64,000 nucleotides of DNA, taken from NCBI RefSeq assembly GCF_004363725.1, contig NZ_SNZF01000017.1, positions 29,512 to 93,511 on the forward strand. Direction: 5' to 3'. A program made the position numbers and the translations under genes. How positions within the stretch are numbered: the stretch's first letter is position 1; the number at the start of each line of letters is the position of its first letter. A model generated the notes under the pieces. It did no database searches. It had not been told where the DNA came from and worked only from the letters and a program-made list of their open reading frames with translations. Source of the stretch: Aquamicrobium defluvii (lineage in GTDB: Bacteria; Pseudomonadota; Alphaproteobacteria; Rhizobiales; Rhizobiaceae). Positions 27,298 through 37,589 of the stretch are shown here, piece after piece.

Positions 27298-27701
27298 CGC
27301 GTGGCGGAGGAACAAGCAAAGTCCATTGCTTGGCCGATGATCGCGGCAGACCGGTCGCGCTTGCCCTGACGCCGGGCTATGTCTGCGATATCACGATGGC
27401 AATTCCACCGCCGGAAGTCGCTCTTCCGACCAAACGGCTGATCGCAGACAAGGCTTGCGATGCCGATAGCTTGCGGCAATGGCTTGCAAAGGCAAAGATC
27501 TGGGCGGTGATCCCGTCATCGGCAGCACGCAAGACACCCTATCCCCTCGACAGGAGAGCCTGTCGCCGAAGCAACGTCATCGAGCGCCTGGTCTGCAAGC
27601 CCAGGAACTGACGGCGCATCGCAACACGATATGACAAGCTCGACACCAATTACCTTGCCGCCGTCGCTTCGTTTCAACAATCATTGCATGGATTCGAATG
27701 A
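27297..27701 (+). mobile_element. IS5-family transposase relic, 5'-truncated with an internal stop
   Basis: The frame gives RGGGTSKVHCLADDRGRPVA, ALTPGYVCDI, KRLIADKACDADSLRQWL and NVIERLVCKPRN, the middle and end of an IS5-type DDE transposase. A TGA at 27609-27611 stands where the family usually has Trp; the same frame continues RRIATRYDKLDTNYLAAVAS to a second TGA at 27699. The N-terminal third is missing. The copy cannot make a functional transposase. Confidence 0.8.
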
Positions 27702-27782
27702 GCCCCATCCTAGGCTAAAGTAAAGAGGCTGCAATCTGGCAGGCCCTTGTATCCTTTTGTATTATATAAGCTTTTCGCAGGC

Positions 27783-28826
27783 TCATCGCCGCGAAAGGCG
27801 TGCGCTTTCCACGGCTATACCGAGCAGGGCCTGTCTGACGAGCGCTGATGCGAGTTCGGGGCGGCGGCGCGTTTGCAGGACTGCGTTCTGAAGCCTTGCC
27901 AGCGCGCGTTCGATGGATTGCCGGTTCCAGCGCTCGAGCGTGCGCTCGATGAGCTTGCGCCTCGAGAAGAAGACCGGGGGCCTGGCGCCAGCCACGACAG
28001 AGGCGGCGTTGCGGCCGCCTTCTTCCATTGCGCCACGCATCGCGTGAAGGGCGTGAAACTGGCGCATCGTCCCCGAAAGAGCCAGGAAGGGTGGACCTCC
28101 GGCCTGGCAATGACGTGCGAATGCAGTGTCGAAATCCTCAATACGCCCGTCGAGAATGGCGTCGACAGCCTCATCGAGAGAGTGTCCGGAGACGTCGCCG
28201 GTCATCAGCCTGACGTCTTCCAGCGAGATTTGAGACTGACCCTGCGCATAGAGGACAAGCTTGTGCAGTTCCGCGCGGGTGGCGAGACGGTCGCCGCCCA
28301 GATTGCGGCGCAGCGCCTGCCTCGCATCCAGCGTCATCGTCAGGTTCGCCTTGCGCAATTCGTCGTCGATCACGGCTTCGATATCGCGGCCATCGTCGGC
28401 ATAGCAGGGCAGAGCCATGGAGCCTTCGGCGGTCTCGACCGCCGACCGCAATGGCGCGCCCTTTTTCAGGTCACCGGCTTCGATCAGGATCGTCGCGTCG
28501 CGAGGCGGTTCGGCAAGAAGGGCCTTCACCTCGTTGGCCAGCCCTTTCTGGCCGGCTGCGTTGCGGACCCACAACAGGCGGCGATCGCTGAACATCGGCA
28601 CGGTGCGGGCTTCCTGGGACAACCTCCCGTCGCCCTTTTCCACTTCCGGGCCATCCAGCTTCACGACGCTGAACGGATCGTCCAGCGGCAGGCCGGTGCT
28701 TTGCGCATAGGCCTTGCCTCGCTCCGACACGAGCCCGCGGTCCGGACCGTAGATGAGAACGAGGAAGGTCCTCGAGTCCGGTCTCGCCAGCCAGGAATCG
28801 ACTTCATGTGCTTTCTTCTGTGCCAT
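27783..28826 (-). CDS. holA: DNA polymerase III delta subunit (clamp loader)
   Basis: 347 residues. HolA opens the beta clamp within the clamp-loader complex. The N-terminal FLVLIYGPDRGLVSERGKAYA and the mid-protein ALRRNLGGDRLATRAELHKLVLY are typical of alphaproteobacterial delta. The C-terminal collar domain includes PPVFFSRRKLIERTLERWN. In many Rhizobiales holA converges directly on parB and is preceded by lptE and leuS. Here it is 8.3 kb from parB, and no lptE-like gene is found upstream. Confidence 0.9.
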   Translation of the reverse strand: MAQKKAHEVDSWLARPDSRTFLVLIYGPDRGLVSERGKAYAQSTGLPLDDPFSVVKLDGPEVEKGDGRLSQEARTVPMFSDRRLLWVRNAAGQKGLANEVKALLAEPPRDATILIEAGDLKKGAPLRSAVETAEGSMALPCYADDGRDIEAVIDDELRKANLTMTLDARQALRRNLGGDRLATRAELHKLVLYAQGQSQISLEDVRLMTGDVSGHSLDEAVDAILDGRIEDFDTAFARHCQAGGPPFLALSGTMRQFHALHAMRGAMEEGGRNAASVVAGARPPVFFSRRKLIERTLERWNRQSIERALARLQNAVLQTRRRPELASALVRQALLGIAVESARLSRR

Positions 28827-30379
<1,553 letters not shown>

Positions 30380-30382
30380 GCC

Positions 30383-31396
30383 ATGGCGCGCAAGACCATG
30401 ATCGAGGCCATTCGCGACGCCATGGACGTTTCCATGGGGCGCGACGAACGCGTCATCGTGTTCGGCGAGGATGTGGGCTTCTTCGGCGGTGTATTCCGCT
30501 GTACGGCCGGCCTGCAGGCCAAATACGGCAAGAGCCGCTGCTTCGATGCGCCGATCAACGAATCCGGCATCGTCGGCGCCGCCATCGGCATGGCCGCTTA
30601 CGGGCTGCGTCCCTGCGTCGAAGTCCAGTTCGCCGACTATGTCTATCCGGGCTATGACCAGATCGTCTCGGAGGCCGCGCGCCTGCGCTATCGCTCCAAT
30701 GGCGATTTCACCTGCCCTATCGTGGTTCGCATGCCGTCCGGCGGCGGCATATTCGGCGGCCAAACGCACAGCCAGAGCCCGGAAGCGCTGTTCACGCATG
30801 TTTCCGGCCTCAAGGTGGTGGTGCCGTCCAATCCGCGCGATGCCAAGGGGCTTCTCATCGCGGCGATCGAGGACCCGGACCCGGTGATCTTCTTCGAGCC
30901 CAAGCGGCTCTATAACGGTCCTTTCGACGGGCATCACAAGCGCCCGGTCACGCCATGGTCGAAGCATGAACTCGGTGAGGTCCCGGACGGTCACTACACC
31001 GTGCCGCTCGGCAAGGCGGCGATCCGCCGGGAGGGCAGCGACGTGACCGTGCTGGCCTATGGCACCATGGTCTACGTGGCCGAGGCCGCAGCCGCGGAGA
31101 CGGGTATCGACGCCGAAATCATCGATCTGCGCACCCTGCTGCCGCTCGATCTCGATGCCATCGTCGCTTCAGTGAGCAAAACCGGGCGCTGTGTGGTGGT
31201 GCACGAGGCAACCCAGACATCCGGTTTCGGTGCCGAGCTGGCAACCCTGGTGCAGGAGAACTGTTTCTATCATCTGGAAGCGCCGATAGCGCGGGTCGCG
31301 GGCTGGGATACGCCTTATCCGCATGCGCAGGAGTGGGATTATTTCCCCGGCCCGGCGCGTGTCGGCCGCGCGCTCGTTGAAACGATGGAGGCTTGA
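30383..31396 (+). CDS. bkdA2: Branched-chain 2-oxoacid dehydrogenase E1 component, beta subunit
   Basis: 337 residues. It forms the alpha2-beta2 E1 with the upstream product. Signatures are VIVFGEDVGFFGGVFRCT near residue 24, INESGIVGAAIGMAAYGLRP near residue 60 and MPSGGGIFGGQTHSQSPEA near residue 118. It starts three bases after the alpha-subunit stop and is followed within 2 bp by the E2 gene, so the operon is tightly coupled. Confidence 0.93.
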   Translation: MARKTMIEAIRDAMDVSMGRDERVIVFGEDVGFFGGVFRCTAGLQAKYGKSRCFDAPINESGIVGAAIGMAAYGLRPCVEVQFADYVYPGYDQIVSEAARLRYRSNGDFTCPIVVRMPSGGGIFGGQTHSQSPEALFTHVSGLKVVVPSNPRDAKGLLIAAIEDPDPVIFFEPKRLYNGPFDGHHKRPVTPWSKHELGEVPDGHYTVPLGKAAIRREGSDVTVLAYGTMVYVAEAAAAETGIDAEIIDLRTLLPLDLDAIVASVSKTGRCVVVHEATQTSGFGAELATLVQENCFYHLEAPIARVAGWDTPYPHAQEWDYFPGPARVGRALVETMEA

Positions 31397-31397
31397 G

Positions 31398-32708
31398 ATG
31401 GGCGAACATGTCATCAGGCTTCCCGATGTCGGCGAGGGTGTGGCAGAGGCCGAACTGGTCGAATGGCACGTCAAGGTCGGCGACATGGTGCGCGAGGACG
31501 CTCTGCTCGCGGCGGTGATGACCGACAAGGCGACGGTAGAGATTCCCTCGCCGGTCGAAGGCGAGATCCTCTGGCTCGGTGCGGAGATCGGCGACACGGT
31601 CGCCATCGGCTCGCCCATCGTTCGGCTCAAGGTCGCCGGTGAGGGCAATGTCGGGCAGGGCGATGCCACGACGGAGCCGCAGTCTGAACCAGAGCCAGTC
31701 GCGCAGGAGAAAAAAGCGGCGCCTGTTCCGGAAAAGCCAGCCATGCCCCCCTTGGCCAAGCGTGAAAAGGAACCGGCTCCGGTGCAGCCTGCCGGAGTGC
31801 GCAGCGCTCCTGTCGGCGCTCCGCGCCGCGAGGGCGAAAAGCCGCTGGCTTCGCCTGCCGTGCGCCTCAGGGCGAAGGAGGCCGGCATCGATCTGCGGCA
31901 GGTGCCGGGCAGCGGCCCGGCCGGTCGCATCGGTCATGAAGACCTCGACGCCTTCATCGCCCGCGGCCCGCAGCCCGGCAAGGCTTCCGGTCTGATGCGC
32001 AGCGACAGGGTCGAGGAGATCAGGGTCGTTGGCCTGCGCCGCAAGATCGCCGAGAAAATGCAGCTCGCCAAGGCCCGCATCCCGCACATCACCTATGTCG
32101 AGGAGGTGGATGTCACGGCGCTGGAAGAGCTGCGCGCGGCCCTCAACAAGCAAAAAGCTGGTCCGGACCGGCCGAAGCTGACGCTGCTGCCATTCCTCAT
32201 GCGCGCCATGGTCAGGGCCATTGCAGAGCAGCCGCACCTCAACGCTCTCTACGACGACGATGCCGGCATCATCCGCCAGTATGGCGGGGTGCATATCGGA
32301 ATTGCGGCGCAGACCGCCAACGGGCTCGTCGTGCCGGTGGTGAAACACGCCGAGGCGCTGGACCTGTGGGAGAGCGGCGCCGAACTGAACCGGCTGGCGG
32401 AAGCGGCGAAATCGGGCATCGCCACACGCGAGGAACTGTCCGGCTCGACAATCACCATCACCTCGCTGGGCGCGATGGGTGGCGTGGTTACGACGCCCGT
32501 CATCAACTACCCGGAAGTGGCCATCGTCGGCGTCAACAAGATGATGGTGCGCCCGGTGTGGGATGGCGCGCAGTTCGTGCCGCGCAAGACGATGAACCTG
32601 TCATCGTCCTTCGACCATCGTGTCATCGACGGCTGGGATGCCGCCGTCTTCGTGCAACGGATCAAGGCCCTGCTCGAAACGCCGGCCATGATTTTCGTCG
32701 GAGAGTGA
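31398..32708 (+). CDS. bkdB: Branched-chain 2-oxoacid dehydrogenase E2 (dihydrolipoyl acyltransferase)
   Basis: 436 residues from the ATG at 31398. One N-terminal lipoyl domain carries the lipoylated Lys in AVMTDKATVEIPSPVEG near residue 44. A Pro/Glu/Ala-rich linker (about 90-140) leads to the peripheral-subunit-binding domain (ASPAVRLRAKEAGIDLRQV). The catalytic domain ends with the SSSFDHRVIDGWDAA motif, whose His is the active-site residue. It sits between E1 beta and E3. Confidence 0.93.
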   Translation: MGEHVIRLPDVGEGVAEAELVEWHVKVGDMVREDALLAAVMTDKATVEIPSPVEGEILWLGAEIGDTVAIGSPIVRLKVAGEGNVGQGDATTEPQSEPEPVAQEKKAAPVPEKPAMPPLAKREKEPAPVQPAGVRSAPVGAPRREGEKPLASPAVRLRAKEAGIDLRQVPGSGPAGRIGHEDLDAFIARGPQPGKASGLMRSDRVEEIRVVGLRRKIAEKMQLAKARIPHITYVEEVDVTALEELRAALNKQKAGPDRPKLTLLPFLMRAMVRAIAEQPHLNALYDDDAGIIRQYGGVHIGIAAQTANGLVVPVVKHAEALDLWESGAELNRLAEAAKSGIATREELSGSTITITSLGAMGGVVTTPVINYPEVAIVGVNKMMVRPVWDGAQFVPRKTMNLSSSFDHRVIDGWDAAVFVQRIKALLETPAMIFVGE

Positions 32709-32763
32709 TCATGGATCGTATACTTGAACGCCGGCTAATGAAAGTCAGGGAAGGAGCAGCGGG

Positions 32764-34158
32764 ATGAAGGAGATTTCCTGCAAGCTTCTGGTCATTGGCG
32801 CTGGTCCGGGTGGGTATGTCTGCGCCATTCGTGCCGGCCAGCTCGGGCTGGACACGGTCATCGTCGAAGCTGTGAAACCGGGGGGCACCTGCCTGAACGT
32901 GGGCTGCATCCCTTCCAAAGCGCTGATCCATGCGGCTGAGGAGTTCGAAAAGGCGGTTCACCGCGCCGGCAAGGACGATCCTCTCGGCATTTCCGCCGGT
33001 CAACCCAAACTCGATTTTGCCACGACGGTCGGCTGGAAAGATAATATAGTTAGCCGACTTAATGGCGGCGTTGCCGCACTGCTTAAAAAAGCCCGTGTCA
33101 AATATGTGCAAGGTCGTGCGCAGTTTCGCGATGGCAAGACAATCGAGGTTGAGACTGAAACCGGATTGCAGGTCATCCGGGCTGAAAACGTGGTCATCGC
33201 CACCGGCTCCGCGCCGGTCGAGCTGCCTTCCCTGCCGTTTGGCGGGAAGGTGATCTCTTCCACCGAAGCGCTGTCGCTGAAGGAAATTCCGCAGAAGCTG
33301 AGCGTGGTGGGTGGCGGTTATATCGGGCTCGAACTCGGCACGGCCTTTGCGAAGCTGGGGTCCAAGGTCACCATCGTGGAGGCGTTGCCGCGTCTGCTTG
33401 CCCAGTATGATGCCGAACTGGTGCGTCCCGTGTCGAAGCGCCTTGCGGCACTCGGTGTCGAGGTGCTGGTCGGCGCGAAGGCCAGGGGGCTGTCTTCGAA
33501 AGGCGATGCGCTTCTGGTCGAGACTGCCGACGGCAAGGACAGGAAGATCGCCGCCGACAAGGTGCTCGTCACCGTTGGCCGCAGACCGGTGACGGACGGC
33601 TGGGGCCTTGAGGAAATCGACCTCGACATGAACGGCCGCTTCATCCGCATCGACGACCGTTGCCGCACCTCCATGCGCGGCATCTACGCCATCGGCGACG
33701 TGACCGGCGAGCCGATGCTGGCGCACCGGGCCATGGCGCAGGGCGAGATGGTGGCCGAGATCGTGGCCGGCCACCGGCGCAACTGGGACAAGCGCGCCAT
33801 TCCGGCCATCTGCTTCACGGATCCGGAGCTGGTGACCGCCGGCCTGTCCCCGGAGGAGGCGAAGGCGCAGGGCGAGATCAAGATCGGCCAGTTCCCGTTC
33901 TCCGCCAATGGCCGCGCCATGACAAGGCAGGGCGAGGACGGCTTCGTGCGGGTGGTGGCGCGGGCCGACAATCATCTGGTGCTGGGCATTCAGGCGGTCG
34001 GGCAGGGCGTGTCGGAACTGTCGGCGGCTTTCGGCCTTGCGCTGGAAATGGGCGCGCGGCTGGAAGACATCGCCGGCACCATCCATGCCCATCCGACGCA
34101 GGGCGAGGCCGTTCAGGAAGCCGCGCTCAAGGCGCTCGGGCTCGCCTTGCATGCCTGA
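32764..34158 (+). CDS. lpdV: Dihydrolipoyl dehydrogenase (E3) of the bkd operon
   Basis: 464 residues. FAD/NAD disulfide oxidoreductase that reoxidises E2-bound dihydrolipoamide. FAD motif [20 protein letters not shown] at residues 8-27, redox-active pair [14 protein letters not shown] near residue 44, NAD-binding [15 protein letters not shown] near residue 180, FAD motif 2 [15 protein letters not shown] near residue 310, and the C-terminal active-site [13 protein letters not shown]. It starts 55 bp after the E2 stop. A hairpin covers its stop codon. Confidence 0.94.
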   Translation: MKEISCKLLVIGAGPGGYVCAIRAGQLGLDTVIVEAVKPGGTCLNVGCIPSKALIHAAEEFEKAVHRAGKDDPLGISAGQPKLDFATTVGWKDNIVSRLNGGVAALLKKARVKYVQGRAQFRDGKTIEVETETGLQVIRAENVVIATGSAPVELPSLPFGGKVISSTEALSLKEIPQKLSVVGGGYIGLELGTAFAKLGSKVTIVEALPRLLAQYDAELVRPVSKRLAALGVEVLVGAKARGLSSKGDALLVETADGKDRKIAADKVLVTVGRRPVTDGWGLEEIDLDMNGRFIRIDDRCRTSMRGIYAIGDVTGEPMLAHRAMAQGEMVAEIVAGHRRNWDKRAIPAICFTDPELVTAGLSPEEAKAQGEIKIGQFPFSANGRAMTRQGEDGFVRVVARADNHLVLGIQAVGQGVSELSAAFGLALEMGARLEDIAGTIHAHPTQGEAVQEAALKALGLALHA

Positions 34159-34181
34159 ACCGGAAGGACCGTTCAGGCATG
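34150..34181. terminator. Possible bidirectional terminator hairpin between lpdV and the acetyltransferase gene
   Basis: CATGCCTGAAC (34150-34160) and GTTCAGGCATG (34171-34181) form a perfect 11-bp stem with a 10-base loop. It includes the lpdV stop codon and lies just before the convergent gene's end. No T-run follows on either side, so intrinsic termination is uncertain. Confidence 0.4.
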
Positions 34182-34188
34182 ATGAGGC

Positions 34189-34845
34189 TCAGGCCTTGCC
34201 GGCGTCGTAGTCGGCGGCAGCCCTGACCAGCGCGTCGAGATCGTTGGCACACAGGAAGGATCGCAGCGCGTCGAACTTCTCGCGCTCCCACCTGTAGATG
34301 CCGAGTGCGAGCAGGGCTTCGACCGTCGCATCCGGAAAACGCCGGCGCACCGGCGCGGCCGGATTGCCGGCGACGATGGTGTAGGGCTCGACATCCTTGG
34401 TGACGATGGCGCCGGAAGCGACGATGGCGCCCTCGCCGATGGTGACGCCCGGCATGATCATGGCGCGCATGCCGATCCAGGCGCCATCCTCTATCAGGGT
34501 GTCGCCCTTGCCCTTGTAGGCGTCAAGAATGACATCGGCGAAGGGATAGAGGCTGAACCAGCCGGTGCGATGGGTATGGTTGCCGCCCATGAGGATGACG
34601 GCCTCGGCCCCGATGCACACATAATCGCCGATATGGAGCTGGTCGATCTCCCACCGCGGCTCCCAGGCGCTCAGGCTGTAGGCGTCGCCATAAAGGTAGC
34701 GTACCACGCTCTCCTCGAAGGAGCCGGTCCATGCGTTGCTGTAGTAGCTGTTGCGGCCCCGAATGTGGATGTTCGGGTTCTTCACCGTCTCGTGGAGATA
34801 TTCCACCATCGACCAGTGCTTCGGCGGGCGGGCTTCATCGGACAT
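34189..34845 (-). CDS. CatB-type hexapeptide-repeat O-acetyltransferase
   Basis: 218 residues from the ATG at 34845. The left-handed beta-helix is built from hexapeptide repeats (IGDYVCIGAEAVILMGG, then EGAWIG-type turns IEDGAWIGMRAMIMPGVTIG and GAIVASGAIVTKDVEPYTIVAGNPA). The loop NHTHRTGWFSLYPF contains the catalytic His of the xenobiotic acetyltransferase group (CatB/Vat). The natural acceptor is unknown; drug resistance cannot be inferred from sequence alone. The tRNA-Arg gene lies upstream on the same strand. Confidence 0.82.
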   Translation of the reverse strand: MSDEARPPKHWSMVEYLHETVKNPNIHIRGRNSYYSNAWTGSFEESVVRYLYGDAYSLSAWEPRWEIDQLHIGDYVCIGAEAVILMGGNHTHRTGWFSLYPFADVILDAYKGKGDTLIEDGAWIGMRAMIMPGVTIGEGAIVASGAIVTKDVEPYTIVAGNPAAPVRRRFPDATVEALLALGIYRWEREKFDALRSFLCANDLDALVRAAADYDAGKA

Positions 34846-34952
34846 CGCGGTTTCGGCCTTTGTGATCGATTCCTGCCGGCACCGGGGACTTGCGACGGGA
34901 CGCCAGCCGGCATGCCAGACACCGGATTCTGGGCGCATGGGAGCTGGAAGGG

Positions 34953-35029
34953 TGGTGATCCCGGCAGGAATCGAACCTGCGACCTACAGATTAGGAATCT
35001 GCCGCTCTATCCTACTGAGCTACGGGACC
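34953..35029 (-). tRNA. tRNA-Arg (anticodon CCT)
   Basis: On the minus strand a 77-base cloverleaf starts GGTCCCGTAGCTCAG. The acceptor stem GGTCCCG pairs with CGGGATC (one G-T pair). The D-arm is GCTC/GAGC. The anticodon arm CAGAT-TCCTAAT-CTG places CCT at 34993-34995. The T-arm is GCAGG-TTCGATT-CCTGC and the 3' CCA is encoded (34953-34955). It decodes AGG. Confidence 0.96.
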
Positions 35030-35125
35030 ACTGGAGCAGACACATAACGGTTTCGCGTCCGCTCGCCAAGGCCGGGATTCGCCAAAAATCCGCTCCCGCT
35101 CCGGGAAATCGGGTGCGGGACCGGA

Positions 35126-36289
35126 TCAGGAAGCCAGAGCCGTCTCCGCCAGCCTCACCCAGTAGCTGACACCGTGCGGGATTGCCTCGTCGTTGAAATC
35201 GTAGGCCGGGTGATGGAGCCCGGCGCTGTCGCCATTGCCGATGAAGATGAACGCGCCGGGCCTTGCTTCCAGCATGTAGGAGAAATCCTCGCCGGCCATC
35301 AGCGGCTGCATGTCCCGATCGACCTGGCTTGCGCCGGCGATCCCGGCAGCCACGTCGCCGGCGAAGACGGTTTCCCGCGCATGGTTGAAGGTCACCGGGT
35401 AATTGGGCCGGAAATCGAGTTCGACCGCGACACCGAAGGTGGCGGCCGTGCCATCGCATACGGCCTGAAGCCGCTGCTCGGCCAGCTTCGCGGTTTCGCT
35501 CTTCAGCGTGCGCACCGTGCCGGCAAGCACGGCCTTTTCAGGAATGACGTTGTGGGCGTCGCCGGCATGGAATTTCGTGATCGACACCACGCCAGCTTCC
35601 AGCGGATCGACATTGCGACCCACGATGGACTGGGTGGCTGTCACCAGATGGCTGGCGGCCACAACCGGGTCAATGGAGCGATGCGGCATCGCCGCATGTC
35701 CGCCGCGCCCCGACACCTCGATGTCGAATTCGGCGGTCGCGGCGAGGATCGGCCCCTGCCGGATCGCGAAATGGCCGACCGGAAGGCCCGGCATGTTGTG
35801 CATGCCGAACACATTCCCGATGCCGAAGCGGTCCATCAGCCCGTCCCTGACCATTTCGCGGCCGCCGCCGCCACCCTCCTCGGCCGGCTGGAAGATCAGT
35901 GCGATCGTGCCGGCAAAGTTGCGGGTCTCGGCCAGATAGGCGGCCGCGCCAAGCAGCATCGCGGTATGGCCGTCATGGCCGCAGGCATGCATCCTGCCCT
36001 CATGTGTGGAGGCATAGGGCTTGCCGGTGGTTTCGCTGATCGGCAGCGCATCCATGTCGGCGCGCAGGCCGACGGTGCGTCCCTCGCCCAGCCTGCCGCG
36101 GATGATGCCCACCACTCCCGTGCGGCCCAGACCGGTCACCACCTCGTCGCAGCCGAAGGCCCGCAGCTTGCCGGCCACAAAGGCGGCCGTTTCGATGACG
36201 TCGAAGCCGAGCTCCGGCCTGCTGTGCAGGTGACGGCGCCAGCCGGCGACCTCTTCCTGCATTTCGGCGGCGCGGTTCAGGATCGGCAT
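35126..36289 (-). CDS. M20-family amidohydrolase (hippurate hydrolase-like)
   Basis: 387 residues from the ATG at 36289. The di-metal peptidase-fold family hydrolyses N-acyl amino acids and similar amides. Metal-binding and catalytic features are RADMDALPI near residue 72, MHACGHDGHTAMLLGAA near residue 96, FQPAEEGGGGG near residue 130 and AGEDFSYML near residue 345, with the dimerisation insert SGRGGHAAMPH. It is divergent from the D,D-carboxypeptidase gene (175 bp between starts). The precise substrate is not deducible. Confidence 0.88.
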   Translation of the reverse strand: MPILNRAAEMQEEVAGWRRHLHSRPELGFDVIETAAFVAGKLRAFGCDEVVTGLGRTGVVGIIRGRLGEGRTVGLRADMDALPISETTGKPYASTHEGRMHACGHDGHTAMLLGAAAYLAETRNFAGTIALIFQPAEEGGGGGREMVRDGLMDRFGIGNVFGMHNMPGLPVGHFAIRQGPILAATAEFDIEVSGRGGHAAMPHRSIDPVVAASHLVTATQSIVGRNVDPLEAGVVSITKFHAGDAHNVIPEKAVLAGTVRTLKSETAKLAEQRLQAVCDGTAATFGVAVELDFRPNYPVTFNHARETVFAGDVAAGIAGASQVDRDMQPLMAGEDFSYMLEARPGAFIFIGNGDSAGLHHPAYDFNDEAIPHGVSYWVRLAETALAS

Positions 36290-36464
36290 TGCTTCTCTTG
36301 GCTCCGGATGGACAAATTGCGGTCGCAGGATGACGACCGGCTTTGCCATGTTGACGACATATAGGTTAAATAGCACCAGCTGAAGCGGCCGGGGAAGAGC
36401 GGGCAGCGCCATTGCTGCGCGTCCGAGGGCCAGACCGACCACGGCACAGGATATTCGGATCGAC

Positions 36465-37580
36465 ATGACAACCACGCGTTTCGTGAAACTGGCGCTTTTC
36501 GGTGCGCTCGGGCTTGGCGCTTTTTCGGCGCCTGCATCGGCAAACCCGACGCTGCTTTTCGAGCTGAACACCGGCAAGGTGCTTGCGCATGAAGATGCGT
36601 TCAAGCGCTGGTATCCGGCATCCCTGACCAAGATGATGACGGCCTACGTCGCCTTCCGCGCCATCGAGGCGGGAGAGGTGGCGCTCGATTCGCCGATCAG
36701 GATGACGCGCAATGCCGTCAACCAGCCGCCCAGCAAGATGGGCTTCAAGGTCGGGCAGGTGATGCGGCTCGACAATGCGCTGAAGATGATGATGATCAAG
36801 TCGGCCAACGACGTCGCCATGGCCATTGGCGAGAACATCGGCGGCACGCAGGCCGATTTCGCCAAACGCATGAATGCGGAAGCCGCCCGGCTCGGCATGA
36901 GCGGCACGCATTTCGTCAATCCGAACGGCCTGTTCTCGCCCGAGCAGTATACGACGGCGCGCGACATGGCGCTGCTGGTGACGGCCTTGCGCCGCGATTT
37001 CCCGCAATACAACGCCTGGTACGGCATCGAGGGGCTCGCCTTCGGCAAGACCAGGATTCCGAACTACAATCTTCTGGTCGGCCGCTATCCGGGCGCCGAC
37101 GGCATGAAGACCGGCTTCGTGTGCGAATCGGGCTTCAACCTGATCGGCACGGCCACCCGCAACGGGCGCACGCTGGCCGCGGTCGTGTTCGGCGAGAAGA
37201 ACGGGCTTGCCCGTGCCGAGACCGTGGCAAAGCTGCTCGACGCCGGCTTCGCCACGCAGGGGCAGGGCAGCGCCACCATCGCGACATTGGCGCCCTATGG
37301 CGATACGCAGACGCCGACGGACCTGCGCCCGGTGGTGTGCAAGCCGGCCGAGGCCGCAACACAGTCCGAAGCCTCCACCGGGCCGAAGGAGGAAGGGCCG
37401 AAGTCGATCTACCAGCAGAAGCTCACCGACCCGAAGCTGGTGGTCGTCAGCCTTGGCGGCGCGACCGGGCCGGTGCCGAAAGCCATGATCGGGCGTGCCG
37501 AATATGCGGATGTGCCGGTCCCCGGCTGGCGGCCGGACCTGCCGCCGCCGGTGTTCGCCACCTCGGCGCAGGGCGGCTGA
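36465..37580 (+). CDS. D-alanyl-D-alanine carboxypeptidase (low-molecular-mass penicillin-binding protein)
   Basis: 371 residues with an N-terminal signal peptide (hydrophobic residues 7-25, cleavage after ASA). It trims the terminal D-Ala from peptidoglycan stem peptides in the periplasm. The SXXK motif is SLTK near residue 48, SXN is SAN near residue 110 and KTG lies in DGMKTGFVCESGFN near residue 212. The C-terminal region is Pro-rich rather than a clear amphipathic anchor. It precedes the metallochaperone gene by 9 bp. Confidence 0.92.
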   Translation: MTTTRFVKLALFGALGLGAFSAPASANPTLLFELNTGKVLAHEDAFKRWYPASLTKMMTAYVAFRAIEAGEVALDSPIRMTRNAVNQPPSKMGFKVGQVMRLDNALKMMMIKSANDVAMAIGENIGGTQADFAKRMNAEAARLGMSGTHFVNPNGLFSPEQYTTARDMALLVTALRRDFPQYNAWYGIEGLAFGKTRIPNYNLLVGRYPGADGMKTGFVCESGFNLIGTATRNGRTLAAVVFGEKNGLARAETVAKLLDAGFATQGQGSATIATLAPYGDTQTPTDLRPVVCKPAEAATQSEASTGPKEEGPKSIYQQKLTDPKLVVVSLGGATGPVPKAMIGRAEYADVPVPGWRPDLPPPVFATSAQGG

Positions 37581-37589
37581 TCCTCATCC

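Noticed and set aside
34189..34845. The hexapeptide acetyltransferase considered as an antibiotic resistance gene (catB/vat).
   Set aside because: The family is broad and mostly acts on sugars or unknown substrates. Location beside housekeeping genes and lack of mobile-element context do not support a resistance call.
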